A stretch of DNA of 64,000 nucleotides, from assembly GCA_025210295.1 (NCBI GenBank), contig JAOASC010000028.1, forward strand, positions 124,001 through 188,000. Direction: 5' to 3'. The notes under the pieces were generated by a model that made no database searches, was not told the DNA's origin, and was given only the letters and a program-made list of their open reading frames with translations. The position numbers and the translations under genes were made by a program. Of the stretch, positions 56,010 through 64,000 are shown piece after piece (within the stretch, counting starts at the first letter, position 1; every line of letters starts with the position of its first letter). The DNA comes from Flavobacteriales bacterium (GTDB lineage: Bacteria; Bacteroidota; Bacteroidia; Flavobacteriales_D; Parvicellaceae).

Positions 56010-56576
56010 CTATTTATTCTTTGGGGCCCATTTAGGATAATAGGTCGATAAAACATCAACAATATTCTCACCAGCTGAGATTAAGCCTCCCAAAGCGACT
56101 ACAATAGGATCATCAGGATGTGTTTTAACTAGTTTTTGGTCAAGCATTTGTAAAAGTGGTTGAACCGTTCCCCAAACTGAACTAAATAAGTTGGGTTTTG
56201 ATGTGATTGGCCAAGGTGGTAAAGTGTTTGGAGGGAACTCTACTACTGGTTCAACTGGGGGAGTAGCTTCCAATCCATTGATAGCTGTTACTATTTCATT
56301 ATTCATCCCTACAGCTGCATCATAAAATGAATGACATGCTGCATTAATCGCTGTAATGGCCTTTTCGTTACTAACAGCTTTTAAAAGTACAGCATCCATT
56401 GTTTGAACAAGGTTAGCGCCCATTACAATCCATTCATTCCATTTGGTATAATCATTTATTTGTTGTGGGATAGTTCTTTTCACAACAGTTAATGAATCCC
56501 ATCCCATTGGGTTGAGTGCGTCAACGTCAATGTTGTTAATTTGTTCTAATGTTGGAGGTGTATATTCCTTTTGCAT
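56010..56576 (-). CDS. Unknown protein paired with the large helical protein
   Basis: 188 residues, no signal peptide or membrane helix. N-terminal helices (IPQQINDYTKWNEWIVMGANLVQTMDAVLLKAV), a proline-rich linker (TPPVEPVVEFPPNTLPPWP), then a helix-rich end (SSVWGTVQPLLQMLDQKL, VALGGLISAGENIVDVLS). Shares the feel of the upstream protein (long helices, low charge). 11 bp separates it from that gene, so they form one operon. I recognise no family. Confidence 0.6.
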   Translation of the reverse strand: MQKEYTPPTLEQINNIDVDALNPMGWDSLTVVKRTIPQQINDYTKWNEWIVMGANLVQTMDAVLLKAVSNEKAITAINAACHSFYDAAVGMNNEIVTAINGLEATPPVEPVVEFPPNTLPPWPITSKPNLFSSVWGTVQPLLQMLDQKLVKTHPDDPIVVALGGLISAGENIVDVLSTYYPKWAPKNK

Positions 56577-56587
56577 TCTTATAGATT

Positions 56588-59209
56588 TTATTGGTTAATA
56601 TTTTTATTTAGATTGGCTTTATTGGCTGCGTCATTCATTTTATTGACTAATGCTAAAAGCTTTTGTTGTAAGTCTTGGTCTACAAAAAAGTTGTTGACTT
56701 TTTGATGAATAACTTTAGTTTTAGTAGCTCCTCCTCCTTGCGCTTTCCCATCTGGCCCAATTGTAATTGGAGGGTTCGATTTGTAGGATACTGTAGCCGA
56801 ATAATTAAATGATTTTATAGGTGTCATTAAATTTTTAAGTTGATCAAACGATTTGGATAAATTGCTTGCCGAACTTGTAAAAGAGGTGTTGTTGGTGCTC
56901 ACAAAGTTGTTGATTGCTGAGATATCATTAGAAATATCATTAGTTGGGAGAAGTTTAGCAATGATAAAATTAAGAGCTTTGGTAATTGCTGGACTTTGCG
57001 TTGTAATAATTGTCTTCATTGATCTTTTGAATAGCGATAGCTCGATATTGGCTCCAGTAGTAATAGGATTTTTAGCTATACAATTCATATCTACAAGGAT
57101 TCCAGTTAGTGGATCCAGAATAGAAGCAAAAGTATTAGAATACTTAACGGCTTTAGAGAGTTGAGGTAATCCAGTAGAAGAAACTAATTCGGCATCTTTA
57201 CCTAATTGAATAAATTTTTGAGCATAGTTGCTTAGGTAGTTATTGATAGCATCAGCTTGAGATAAAGCATATGATATAGTAGATTGAATGTTTTGCATTT
57301 GTTTTAAAACAGTTTCAGCACCAGTGTTTACTTCCGTTTTTAAAGCTTCAAGATCTGAACTAAATTGGTTGTCCAACTTACTGTTTAATGCTAGACCTCT
57401 TCTAAGGGTATTACCTAAACTAGCGGCACTACTTGCTATTTGGTCAATGTATTGAAGTGCAGAAGTAAATTGCTGCTTACTTGGATTATGCGCTTCAACT
57501 TGTTGAATAGCTGAGTCAACGCTTTCTCCAGATTTAACCAATGCCGTTGTTTGTAAATAGATATCGTTGATAGCCTTGGCTTGGTCTTTAAACGATTGCT
57601 CTATATCTGTAAAAATTCCTTTTGCCCAATCAAAATTTAATAAGAAATCCATGACTTTTACACCATCTAAAAATAAAGCATTAAAGTCATCAATTTCTTC
57701 GTGAAAATGAGTGGGAAGTGCTCTTGATAAGTCGAATGATTTTAAGTTTTTCGCTAGTGTAGGCCCAATTGTTTCGGCTGATTCCAGCGAGTTTTTAGCA
57801 TTTTTCGCCGCTTGTAATAGTAGGGTAATGTTTGTTAACCCTATATCGTCATAACTGTCTTTAATCACATGGTCATTTAATAGAACATCACTGACCCATA
57901 AAGGATTTGAAGCTGTTTTTATGTAAGGGGTTGTTATTTCAGCAAGCGCTAGATAACAGGTTTTCATTTTTTTCTGTCTAACAATTCTTTGCTGTGTTTT
58001 AGCTATTTCGATTGAACGAATTGCAAAACTCGAATTGCTTTGAATACCTTTAATTGAAGGTTGTACTGGCCAGTTAGGTAGATTAAAAGGTCCTTTACCA
58101 GATGGGCTTCCTGAAATGGCTTGAACCATAGATACAACTAAATCATAAGTTTTACCTTTGTCTCTTGAGTCGTATTTAGAAAGACTAGTATTCATAGTTG
58201 TCCAAGCTGCACTGCCACTTTGAACCGTTTGAGTTCCCCCATTTTGTTGCCAATTGCTTGAGGTTGATGTGTTGATATTCGTTTTTACAAGGTCAAAGAG
58301 TGGTTGTACACCTAATGCTTTTTCAATTTCATTAAGTAATGGCTGCAATAAACTTTCTATACCTGTAGCTTTTAAAACTGCATTAACAACTGGCTCCAAA
58401 ATATGTTTGATAATACTTTCCATTGCATCCAATACCCATTTCACTGGTGCTATAGCATTTTCGATAGCATGGAAAGCACTTTTTATTGGAGAAATGATGT
58501 TTTCGAAGTTTCCTAAACCATTTTTTACTGTTGTTAACGTTGATTGAATTTCTGAAGTGGAGTCACCTAAAGCAGAATTAATAGAAAGTATTGTTTTGGA
58601 AATATCACTTGTAAATTCTGCTAGTGGTTTTAAAACTTTGGTAACTTCAGTCCTAACGTTAACCATTTGATCAACAAAGTTCTGTGTGCTTTCTTCTGCT
58701 TTTGTTCCTGCTAAAACAGGTAAAACTTGTTGGGTAATATCAAGACAATAACTTAAGATCTGAACTGTGTTTAGGACATCTGGGACAGTTGTTGATATGG
58801 TTTTAATAATCGTGTCAGCCTCATTCATCGTATCGGCCAATTCGTTAAAAATTGTTTGACAAGGCTTTACCGTATCTTCAATTATTGGGTCAATAGCAGT
58901 GTTAACTTCTCCAAGAAACCCAACTGCATCATCCATTATTCCAGAAGCCATTTCGGCAACCACATCAATAAACGGTATTTCGATAAGTGCTTGACATAGT
59001 GAACTCAGTACTTCTAAACTTTCTTGACAAGTTGTTAATGTAGGAGGGACTTCTATGGCATAATCTAAGGTGCCTGCTATCTCATTACAGATATTTGCTG
59101 TTTCCTCTACTGTTGTAGTTACTGGTTGAATTGAAGATAAAGAATCTTTTAATGATTGTACAACCGCAGCAAAAGGGTCTTTAATATCTTCAAGGTTTAA
59201 TGTATTCAT
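56588..59209 (-). CDS. Unknown 873-residue helical protein
   Basis: Start taken at the ATG at 59209 (NTLNLEDIKD...); an in-frame TTG at 59245 is unlikely. Long alternating amphipathic helices over the whole length, with many Ser/Thr/Asn/Gln and few charges, six or more cysteines in the first 160 residues (NICNEI, LTTCQES, LCQAL, KPCQTI, SYCLDI), and a glycine-proline patch near residue ~840 (NPPITIGPDGKAQGGGA). No signal peptide, no transmembrane run typical of inner-membrane proteins. The pattern resembles tape-measure or alpha-pore-forming/injected proteins, but I cannot assign a family. Paired with the 188-residue gene and divergent from the two-component operon. Confidence 0.65.
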   Translation of the reverse strand: MNTLNLEDIKDPFAAVVQSLKDSLSSIQPVTTTVEETANICNEIAGTLDYAIEVPPTLTTCQESLEVLSSLCQALIEIPFIDVVAEMASGIMDDAVGFLGEVNTAIDPIIEDTVKPCQTIFNELADTMNEADTIIKTISTTVPDVLNTVQILSYCLDITQQVLPVLAGTKAEESTQNFVDQMVNVRTEVTKVLKPLAEFTSDISKTILSINSALGDSTSEIQSTLTTVKNGLGNFENIISPIKSAFHAIENAIAPVKWVLDAMESIIKHILEPVVNAVLKATGIESLLQPLLNEIEKALGVQPLFDLVKTNINTSTSSNWQQNGGTQTVQSGSAAWTTMNTSLSKYDSRDKGKTYDLVVSMVQAISGSPSGKGPFNLPNWPVQPSIKGIQSNSSFAIRSIEIAKTQQRIVRQKKMKTCYLALAEITTPYIKTASNPLWVSDVLLNDHVIKDSYDDIGLTNITLLLQAAKNAKNSLESAETIGPTLAKNLKSFDLSRALPTHFHEEIDDFNALFLDGVKVMDFLLNFDWAKGIFTDIEQSFKDQAKAINDIYLQTTALVKSGESVDSAIQQVEAHNPSKQQFTSALQYIDQIASSAASLGNTLRRGLALNSKLDNQFSSDLEALKTEVNTGAETVLKQMQNIQSTISYALSQADAINNYLSNYAQKFIQLGKDAELVSSTGLPQLSKAVKYSNTFASILDPLTGILVDMNCIAKNPITTGANIELSLFKRSMKTIITTQSPAITKALNFIIAKLLPTNDISNDISAINNFVSTNNTSFTSSASNLSKSFDQLKNLMTPIKSFNYSATVSYKSNPPITIGPDGKAQGGGATKTKVIHQKVNNFFVDQDLQQKLLALVNKMNDAANKANLNKNINQ

Positions 59210-59242
59210 TATATATAGGGTTTTATGAGAATAATTTGGGCG

Positions 59243-59272
59243 CAAAAATCAGCATTAAGAGTTTTTTGCAAA
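59243..59272 (-). promoter_or_regulatory. Candidate promoter of the large unknown gene
   Basis: On the minus strand TTTG (59269-59272), 18-bp spacer, GATTTTTG (59243-59250; one mismatch to TAnnTTTG). It lies 34 bp upstream of the ATG at 59209. A 17-bp direct repeat overlaps its -33 end, which suits an activator-dependent promoter. Confidence 0.45.
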
Positions 59273-59314
59273 AGGGTAGAATTACCTAAATAGTAAAAAA
59301 GGGTAGAATTACCT
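59271..59314. repeat. 17-bp direct repeat pair in the divergent promoter region
   Basis: AAAGGGTAGAATTACCT occurs at 59271-59287 and 59298-59314, 27 bp start to start. Each copy contains an imperfect GGTA-GAAT-TACC palindrome. An 8-bp inverted repeat (59288-59295 with 59322-59329) brackets the second copy. Placement over and upstream of the -33 end suggests operator sites, possibly for the NarL-type regulator encoded ~2 kb away. Confidence 0.7.
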
Positions 59315-59458
59315 GTTTAGCTACTATTTTATATAAATTGTAGAAAATAGAATATGATTGGATACTTTTTAGTTTCTTTGTAATTGTGTATAATTTGATC
59401 TAAAATTTAGGACATCAAACAGGAAAAAGAAGAAGTCAAATTCTAAAAAATAAAAGAA

Positions 59459-60082
59459 ATGAATAAGGATATAATTGTTAACTGGAACGACAAAAGAGTA
59501 CAACAGGAAGAAGTCGTTAGTTTTTTTAAAGAAGTCGGTAATTTTTTTTCATTTACATTAGATGAAAAGCTTTCGGATAAGCTACACATCTATTTTGGAA
59601 TAAGTGAAGCAGAGAATAGTTTTTATGTAATAAAAGAGAGCGAAGATGTTGAAAGTAATGAAAGTTTTTTAGCACATGCTTTGTTATCTAATACCAAAAA
59701 GAAGTTGCCTCAGCTGACTTTGAAAGAAGAAAATAATGATCACAGTATACCTTGGGAAAAAGCAAATCAATGCATCAACAATTGGATCAATGATTCGGTT
59801 CGAAAAAGCTGGATTGACGAGCGGTTTGCGAGCCTAGGAAGTGATAAGGCAATTTTTTTAGCTTTTGTGGTTGATAGTGCAGATGTTAAAGAAGGAAAAG
59901 AACATGATTTTTATTTATCATTAAAAGATGATGAAAATGGTAGCTTTGATGCTGACTTAATTGTGGTGAATAAGACCGATGGAATCATCTCTCAAAATAT
60001 TGAAGATATGGTACATTCGGTGCCTCCTTTTGGAGATGATTATGCAAAGTTTGGTTTGCTAAAATCGTTGGATATTAAGTGA
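59459..60082 (+). CDS. Unknown protein, first gene of a two-component operon
   Basis: 207 residues, cytoplasmic, charged, mixed alpha/beta (motifs DIIVNWNDKRVQQEEVV, IHYF-type LHIYFGISEAENSF, IVVNKTDGIISQNIEDM). No known domain. Its stop overlaps the GTG start of the membrane gene by 4 bp. Translational coupling to the kinase operon suggests a regulatory or sensory accessory protein. Confidence 0.6.
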   Translation: MNKDIIVNWNDKRVQQEEVVSFFKEVGNFFSFTLDEKLSDKLHIYFGISEAENSFYVIKESEDVESNESFLAHALLSNTKKKLPQLTLKEENNDHSIPWEKANQCINNWINDSVRKSWIDERFASLGSDKAIFLAFVVDSADVKEGKEHDFYLSLKDDENGSFDADLIVVNKTDGIISQNIEDMVHSVPPFGDDYAKFGLLKSLDIK

Positions 60083-60732
60083 TTGTATATAAATATATAC
60101 TAACCTATGGCTCGCCAATTGTTTTAATAATAGGGGTTTTTTGGGGAATATATTATTTGAAGTATATTTCCAAACCGAACTATGTTATTTTAGGATATCT
60201 GATTGTCAGTTTGATTTTTGATTTAGTATCTAGAAAAATAGGTAGTGATAGTAATAATAATCTTTTACTATGGCCCTTATTAAGTCTAGCAGAGTTAATT
60301 ACTTTCTCAATTTATTACTTAAAAACAAATTTGTACAGTAGAGCTATTTTTCTCTTTTTGATATTGGGCAGTATATATATGCTTACAGAATTGTATTATA
60401 TAGATGTGTATAACATTCAGAATTTTCAACCCTATTCTAAAGTTATCTCGTCTTTTATTATTGTTTTGTTTGCTTTAATAAAATTTTACCAACAAATAAT
60501 CAAGGAGGATTTAGATTCATTAAAAAAGCAATATATCAATAGTTTTATTTTAGTTTATTTTTCAATGAATGTTCTTTTATTGTTGCCAATTAATTATTTG
60601 ATTAATGCCAAGATTGAGGTTACGATATATATATGGACAGTATACCTTTTGATCACTGTTGCGTTTTATATTAGTTTATCATATTACTTATGGAAGAATG
60701 GGAGAAAACGGAAACAATTGCATTGTGGGTAA
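60079..60732 (+). CDS. Seven-helix membrane protein, likely sensor partner
   Basis: 217 residues starting with GTG in a GTGA overlap with the upstream gene. Seven predicted membrane helices (from YILTYGSPIVLIIGVF to TVYLLITVAFYISLSYYLW). Overlaps the histidine kinase by 43 bp. Bacteroidetes kinases are often coupled to separate membrane sensors; I infer such a role, with no named family. Confidence 0.6.
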   Translation: MIVYKYILTYGSPIVLIIGVFWGIYYLKYISKPNYVILGYLIVSLIFDLVSRKIGSDSNNNLLLWPLLSLAELITFSIYYLKTNLYSRAIFLFLILGSIYMLTELYYIDVYNIQNFQPYSKVISSFIIVLFALIKFYQQIIKEDLDSLKKQYINSFILVYFSMNVLLLLPINYLINAKIEVTIYIWTVYLLITVAFYISLSYYLWKNGRKRKQLHCG

Positions 60733-61451
60733 CATTGGGTGTATTATTAGTGCTGTTATTATTGGCATTCATAATACTATTGGTGAAGTTGATGTTTAAT
60801 AAAATGGTAAAAGCTAGAATGACAGAAGCTAAGGCTAAGTTAAAGCATCAACAAGAGTTGTTTGAATCAGCTATTGAAACCCAGGAAAAAGAAAGAAAAA
60901 GAATCGCAGAAGATATACACGATGCACTAATTGGTAAATTATTGGTACTCCAGATGGAAAACCAAATCAACAAAGCAAATGGAGTTAACAGTAAATTACT
61001 AGAAGATAGCATTAGTGTTGCCAGGAGAATTTCTCATGACCTAAGTCCTCCATTAATTGAGTATACTCAATTAATCGATTTATTGCAAGAAGTCATGGAA
61101 CCATGGAAAGAAATCAAAACAATTGATTCAATTGTAGAAATTAGATATGATGTAAAGTATTCGGATAGTTTTAAGATCAATTTAACACGTATTTTACAAG
61201 AAGTAATAACGAATATAATTAAGCATGCTGATGCAACGAAAATAGAATTTAGATATAGGCAAACAAAGAGAAGTTTGGTGGTGCAAATAATTGATAATGG
61301 AGTAGGGTTCGATAGGAAGCAAAACGTAAAAGGTTTAGGCTTAACCAATATCGAAAATAGAGTTAGTTATTTAAAAGGGAAGTATCATATTAAATCATTT
61401 ATTGGCCAAGGAACAAATTATCTTTTTTACTTTAAAATGGAAAAAGAATAG
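60690..61451 (+). CDS. HisKA_3-type sensor histidine kinase
   Basis: 253 residues. One N-terminal membrane helix (residues ~10-36), a coiled coil, then HisKA_3 with the phosphorylated His77 in KRIAEDIHDALIGKL. ATPase motifs: N-box ITNIIKHADA, G1 DNGVGFD, G2 GLGLTNIENR. Short periplasmic part, so signal input is probably through the neighbouring membrane protein. Response regulator follows 2 bp later. Confidence 0.85.
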   Translation: MEEWEKTETIALWVTLGVLLVLLLLAFIILLVKLMFNKMVKARMTEAKAKLKHQQELFESAIETQEKERKRIAEDIHDALIGKLLVLQMENQINKANGVNSKLLEDSISVARRISHDLSPPLIEYTQLIDLLQEVMEPWKEIKTIDSIVEIRYDVKYSDSFKINLTRILQEVITNIIKHADATKIEFRYRQTKRSLVVQIIDNGVGFDRKQNVKGLGLTNIENRVSYLKGKYHIKSFIGQGTNYLFYFKMEKE

Positions 61452-61453
61452 GT

Positions 61454-62122
61454 ATGATAAGTTTAACGATAGTCGACGATGATGCTTTAATAGTGTCATT
61501 ACTTGAAAAATATTTCACCCTTCAAGAAGATATTGAAGTGCTGAGCACTGCGTGTAGTGGTGAAGAGTTTTTAACCAATATTAAAGCAGCTAGTTCTTTT
61601 CCTGATATTCTGATTTTAGATTTAAAAATGAAGAATATGAGTGGTATAGATGTAATGAAAAGTTTAAAAAAGAACTATCCAGAAATTAAGGTAATCGTGA
61701 TGTCTTCTCATTATAAACAATCGTTTATGGGATTTATGCTAAAAACTGGTGTTTCAGCATTTATTCCGAAAGGTATTTCTCCAGAAGAGTTAACCAACGT
61801 TGTTCGAGAGGTTGCTAAAAATGGTTACTCATTTTTTAGTGACCAGTTAAATATTGTAAGAGAACAAATATCACCAAAATCACCAGCTCCAGTGCTTAAT
61901 AAAGGTGATGTGTTGAGTTCAAGGGAAGTGGAGGTTTTAAAGTTAATTTGTCTTCAAAAAACGGCTAAAGAAATTAGTGAAGAATTGTTTCTTTCAACAA
62001 GAACAGTTGAAGGGCATAAAAACAATTTGTTTTTAAAAACTGAAACTAAAAATATTGCAGGGTTAGTAGTCTACGCCATTCAAAATAAGATTATAGACAT
62101 TAACGAGATTCCTTTAGTCTAG
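61454..62122 (+). CDS. NarL/FixJ-family response regulator
   Basis: 222 residues. Receiver with D8/D9, phospho-acceptor D56 (DILILDLKMKNM) and Lys106 (FIPKGIS). A LuxR-type HTH (LSSREVEVLKLICLQKTAKEI, STRTVEGHKNNLF) follows. NarL-type regulators bind inverted heptamers; the repeats at 59271-59314 are the obvious candidate targets. Confidence 0.85.
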   Translation: MISLTIVDDDALIVSLLEKYFTLQEDIEVLSTACSGEEFLTNIKAASSFPDILILDLKMKNMSGIDVMKSLKKNYPEIKVIVMSSHYKQSFMGFMLKTGVSAFIPKGISPEELTNVVREVAKNGYSFFSDQLNIVREQISPKSPAPVLNKGDVLSSREVEVLKLICLQKTAKEISEELFLSTRTVEGHKNNLFLKTETKNIAGLVVYAIQNKIIDINEIPLV

Positions 62123-62156
62123 AATAAGATACAAAACTGAAAAATGAGGAGATAGG

Positions 62157-63536
62157 TTAATCCAAGAACTGCTCATTGAAATTTAAGAAATAAACCTTTT
62201 CAGTAGCACGAGTTATAGCAGTATACAACCAGCGTAGATATTCTTTGTTTAGCATTTCTTGTGTAAGATATCCTTGGTCTATAAAAGCAACTGGCCATTG
62301 CCCTCCTTGTGCTTTGTGACAAGTTAATGCGTAAGAAAATTTTACTTGTAACGCATTAAAATGTGGGGTTTTCATAATGAGTTGTTGACGTTTTCGTTTA
62401 CTAGAGATATTGTAAAAATCTTTTTCTATTTCATAGAATAATGTTTTTAAACGTTCGCGTGGAAGTGCTGCGCTTTCTACATTCAAAGTTTCTAATAATA
62501 GTTTACAGGTAAATTCAGGTTCATCTTCATTGTCTACAAAGCGAACCACTACATCAACAAAATCAAAACCGTAAATGTATTCATGTTTCAAAATTTGTTT
62601 CACCTCTAAGATATCTCCATTAGCAATAAAACCTGCTTTGGATTTTTTATCTAGCCAGAAATAGTTGTTTTTGACAACCATTAACAAGTCATGTGGAGCG
62701 ATTTTTTCTTCCATCCATAAAATTCTACTTCTCACTTCTTGGTTAAAAATGTTGGCACGTTTATTACTTCTACAAATAATAATAACATTTTCAATACCAT
62801 AGGTGCTAATTGAAGTTTCTAATTCATCTTGCAATTCCATTCCTGTAATCGCCAGAGCATCAGGAAACGAGCTAGAAAGCTCAAGATGAAAATCTTCCTC
62901 TTTTCTAATTTGTTCTCGAATATTGGTGGCGTTAAATAAAATACCACTGTCATGTTCTTGTCGAACAACTTCTTTTAGTTCAGAGATAAAAAATGCTAAA
63001 GGATAGTTTTGTTCTAACCTGTTTTTATTTAGAGCAGGACTTTCAGTGCTACCTACAGGAGGCAATTGGGCACTATCTCCAATAAAAATAAGCTTGCAAT
63101 TGATACCAGAGTAAACATAAGAAATAAGGTCGTCCAATAAACTTGCATTATCTAAAAAAGCAGAGCTTAATCCATCATCAGAGTTAACCATTGAAGCTTC
63201 ATCTATGATAAAAACAGCGTTGTGATAATTATTTTTTCCTTTTGTAAAACTTAGGGTTCCTTCTTTTTCGTTTTGATAATAGATTTGCTTGTGAATAGTG
63301 TAAGCTGTCTTGTTGCTATATTTACTCAATACTTTTGCAGCTCTTCCAGTGGGAGCCATCAATACAACATTTCGTTTGATGAGTCCCAAAGATTTTACAA
63401 GTGCTCCAATTAGACTTGTTTTTCCAGTACCAGCATACCCTTTTAAAATAAAACCCACATCTGGATTTTCAGAAAGTAAGAAATCTGCCAATTTAGAGAT
63501 TGCTTTTTTCTGATCAGAAGTTGGGATAAAACCCAA
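62157..63536 (-). CDS. RecD-like AAA helicase (UvrD_C_2)
   Basis: 459 residues. Walker A GYAGTGKTSLIGA, Walker B FIIDEASMV, GDSAQLPPVGS, and the C-terminal helicase motif YALTCHKAQGGQWP with LYTAITRATEKVYF. No ATG exists near the start: the frame opens right after the preceding TetR stop (63582) and the first usual start codon is TTG at 63536. Role in DNA repair or recombination is inferred from the family. Confidence 0.85.
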   Translation of the reverse strand: MGFIPTSDQKKAISKLADFLLSENPDVGFILKGYAGTGKTSLIGALVKSLGLIKRNVVLMAPTGRAAKVLSKYSNKTAYTIHKQIYYQNEKEGTLSFTKGKNNYHNAVFIIDEASMVNSDDGLSSAFLDNASLLDDLISYVYSGINCKLIFIGDSAQLPPVGSTESPALNKNRLEQNYPLAFFISELKEVVRQEHDSGILFNATNIREQIRKEEDFHLELSSSFPDALAITGMELQDELETSISTYGIENVIIICRSNKRANIFNQEVRSRILWMEEKIAPHDLLMVVKNNYFWLDKKSKAGFIANGDILEVKQILKHEYIYGFDFVDVVVRFVDNEDEPEFTCKLLLETLNVESAALPRERLKTLFYEIEKDFYNISSKRKRQQLIMKTPHFNALQVKFSYALTCHKAQGGQWPVAFIDQGYLTQEMLNKEYLRWLYTAITRATEKVYFLNFNEQFLD

Positions 63537-63581
63537 TTCTGTATTAAGTAATTGAACTACAGTAGATTTAATAAGGCGTAA

Positions 63582-64000
63582 TTAGTGTTTTTTAAAAGCG
63601 TCCCAACATGCCTGATACATAGGCTCAATTAAGTCAGCATACTCTTCTTCGGTAACAGCATTTAATGAAAGGATATAGGAAACACATGAAGCATGCATTC
63701 CAGTCATAAAGTGAACGACAAAGTCCAAAGGAAACTCTTTGATTACCTCTTCTTTTATTGCTTGAGTTGTTCGAGCTAAGATTTTTTCGTTAACACTTGG
63801 GTATATTTTTTCATCAGAAGTTTCTGTCCATGAATAAGGATGAGCTTGAACTTGATTCATAAAGTTGAATAAAGAACGATTACTTAGCCCCCATATTACC
63901 GATTGGTGGAATACTTTACGCATTAGACTCTGATAATCTTCTATCTCTAGCACTTCTCCATAAACAAATTTGAACATATCATTCTTACCAAGTGTATAAA
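63582..64000 (-). CDS. TetR-family regulator, C-terminal part (N-terminus beyond window)
   Basis: The frame is open to the right edge. The visible 139 residues are helices of a TetR ligand-binding domain (DYQSLMRKVFHQSVIWGLSNRSLFNFMNQVQ, cited in part; then FVVHFMTGMHASCVSYIL). The HTH lies outside. It is followed closely by the helicase frame. Confidence 0.6.
   Translation of the reverse strand, partial: YTLGKNDMFKFVYGEVLEIEDYQSLMRKVFHQSVIWGLSNRSLFNFMNQVQAHPYSWTETSDEKIYPSVNEKILARTTQAIKEEVIKEFPLDFVVHFMTGMHASCVSYILSLNAVTEEEYADLIEPMYQACWDAFKKH

Overview
The window is a low-GC chromosomal segment from a member of the Bacteroidetes, most likely a marine or free-living Flavobacteriales-type organism. 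The evidence is type IX secretion system (T9SS) C-terminal sorting domains, PorP/SprF and PorV/PorQ family proteins, many short signal peptides ending in AQ or SQ, SCKK-type lipoproteins, the rpmG-DUF4295 pair, a bifunctional RibBA, a Bacteroidetes-style AcnB, and promoters of the TTG/TTTG-N19-21-TAnnTTTG type (clearest near 23.8, 46.6 and 51.6 kb). No rRNA, tRNA, insertion sequence, prophage or CRISPR array was found. Most of the window is core chromosome with a few accessory patches.

Layout. 0-6.4 kb: the C-terminal 1.58 k residues of a giant repeat-rich T9SS surface protein, then (minus) a CHU_C/type-B-sorted lipoprotein paired with a PorP/SprF protein. 6.5-13.3 kb (plus): a cystathionine gamma-synthase/lyase, a 2OG-Fe(II) oxygenase, a methyltransferase, ThiD, an outer-membrane-like protein, and an HdrC/HdrB-like iron-sulfur redox pair. 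13.3-17.6 kb (minus): tandem EamA transporters, an ArsC/Spx protein, MurF and an enoyl-CoA hydratase. 17.8-20.4 kb (plus): a DEAD/DEAH helicase and an acyltransferase-3 protein. 20.4-27.8 kb (minus): TruA, a lipoprotein, a YbiT-like ABC-F protein with a degenerate second Walker A, a GT-C-like membrane protein, a TIGR01777 epimerase and a DUF2071 protein. 27.8-30.7 kb: a GbsR/MarR regulon with four small membrane proteins in two paralogous pairs and two copies of one palindromic operator. 30.7-36.5 kb (minus): an ABC exporter and an envelope operon (LpoB, COG3014, DUF6150, outer-membrane barrel, two small basic exported proteins).

36.5-42.6 kb (minus): an acyl-CoA carboxylase beta subunit, a decayed alpha/beta-hydrolase gene (one stop, one frameshift), a cytosolic aminopeptidase P, RibBA and an ECF-type sigma factor with a small membrane partner. 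42.7-45.7 kb (plus): DUF2520, KdsC-like HAD, UbiA prenyltransferase and Maf. 45.7-51.3 kb (minus): an orphan SiaC/DUF1987 protein, then DUF4295 and rpmG separated from rpmB by a three-gene block (T9SS adhesin, secreted esterase, secreted aminopeptidase P). 51.6-55.8 kb (plus): a PorV/PorQ protein, a 52-residue membrane peptide and AcnB.

56.0-62.1 kb is the least explained part. Two unrecognised proteins (188 and 873 residues, the larger one long, helical, cytoplasmic-looking and tape-measure-like) are divergent from an operon of an unknown 207-residue protein, a 7-helix membrane protein, a HisKA_3 histidine kinase and a NarL-type response regulator. The intergenic region carries a 17-bp direct repeat overlapping the candidate promoter of the large gene, so I infer that the two-component system controls the two unknown genes. 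The window ends with a RecD-like helicase and a TetR regulator cut by the right edge.

Limits: all family calls are by motif and pattern recognition only; no alignments, profile searches or folding calculations were run.
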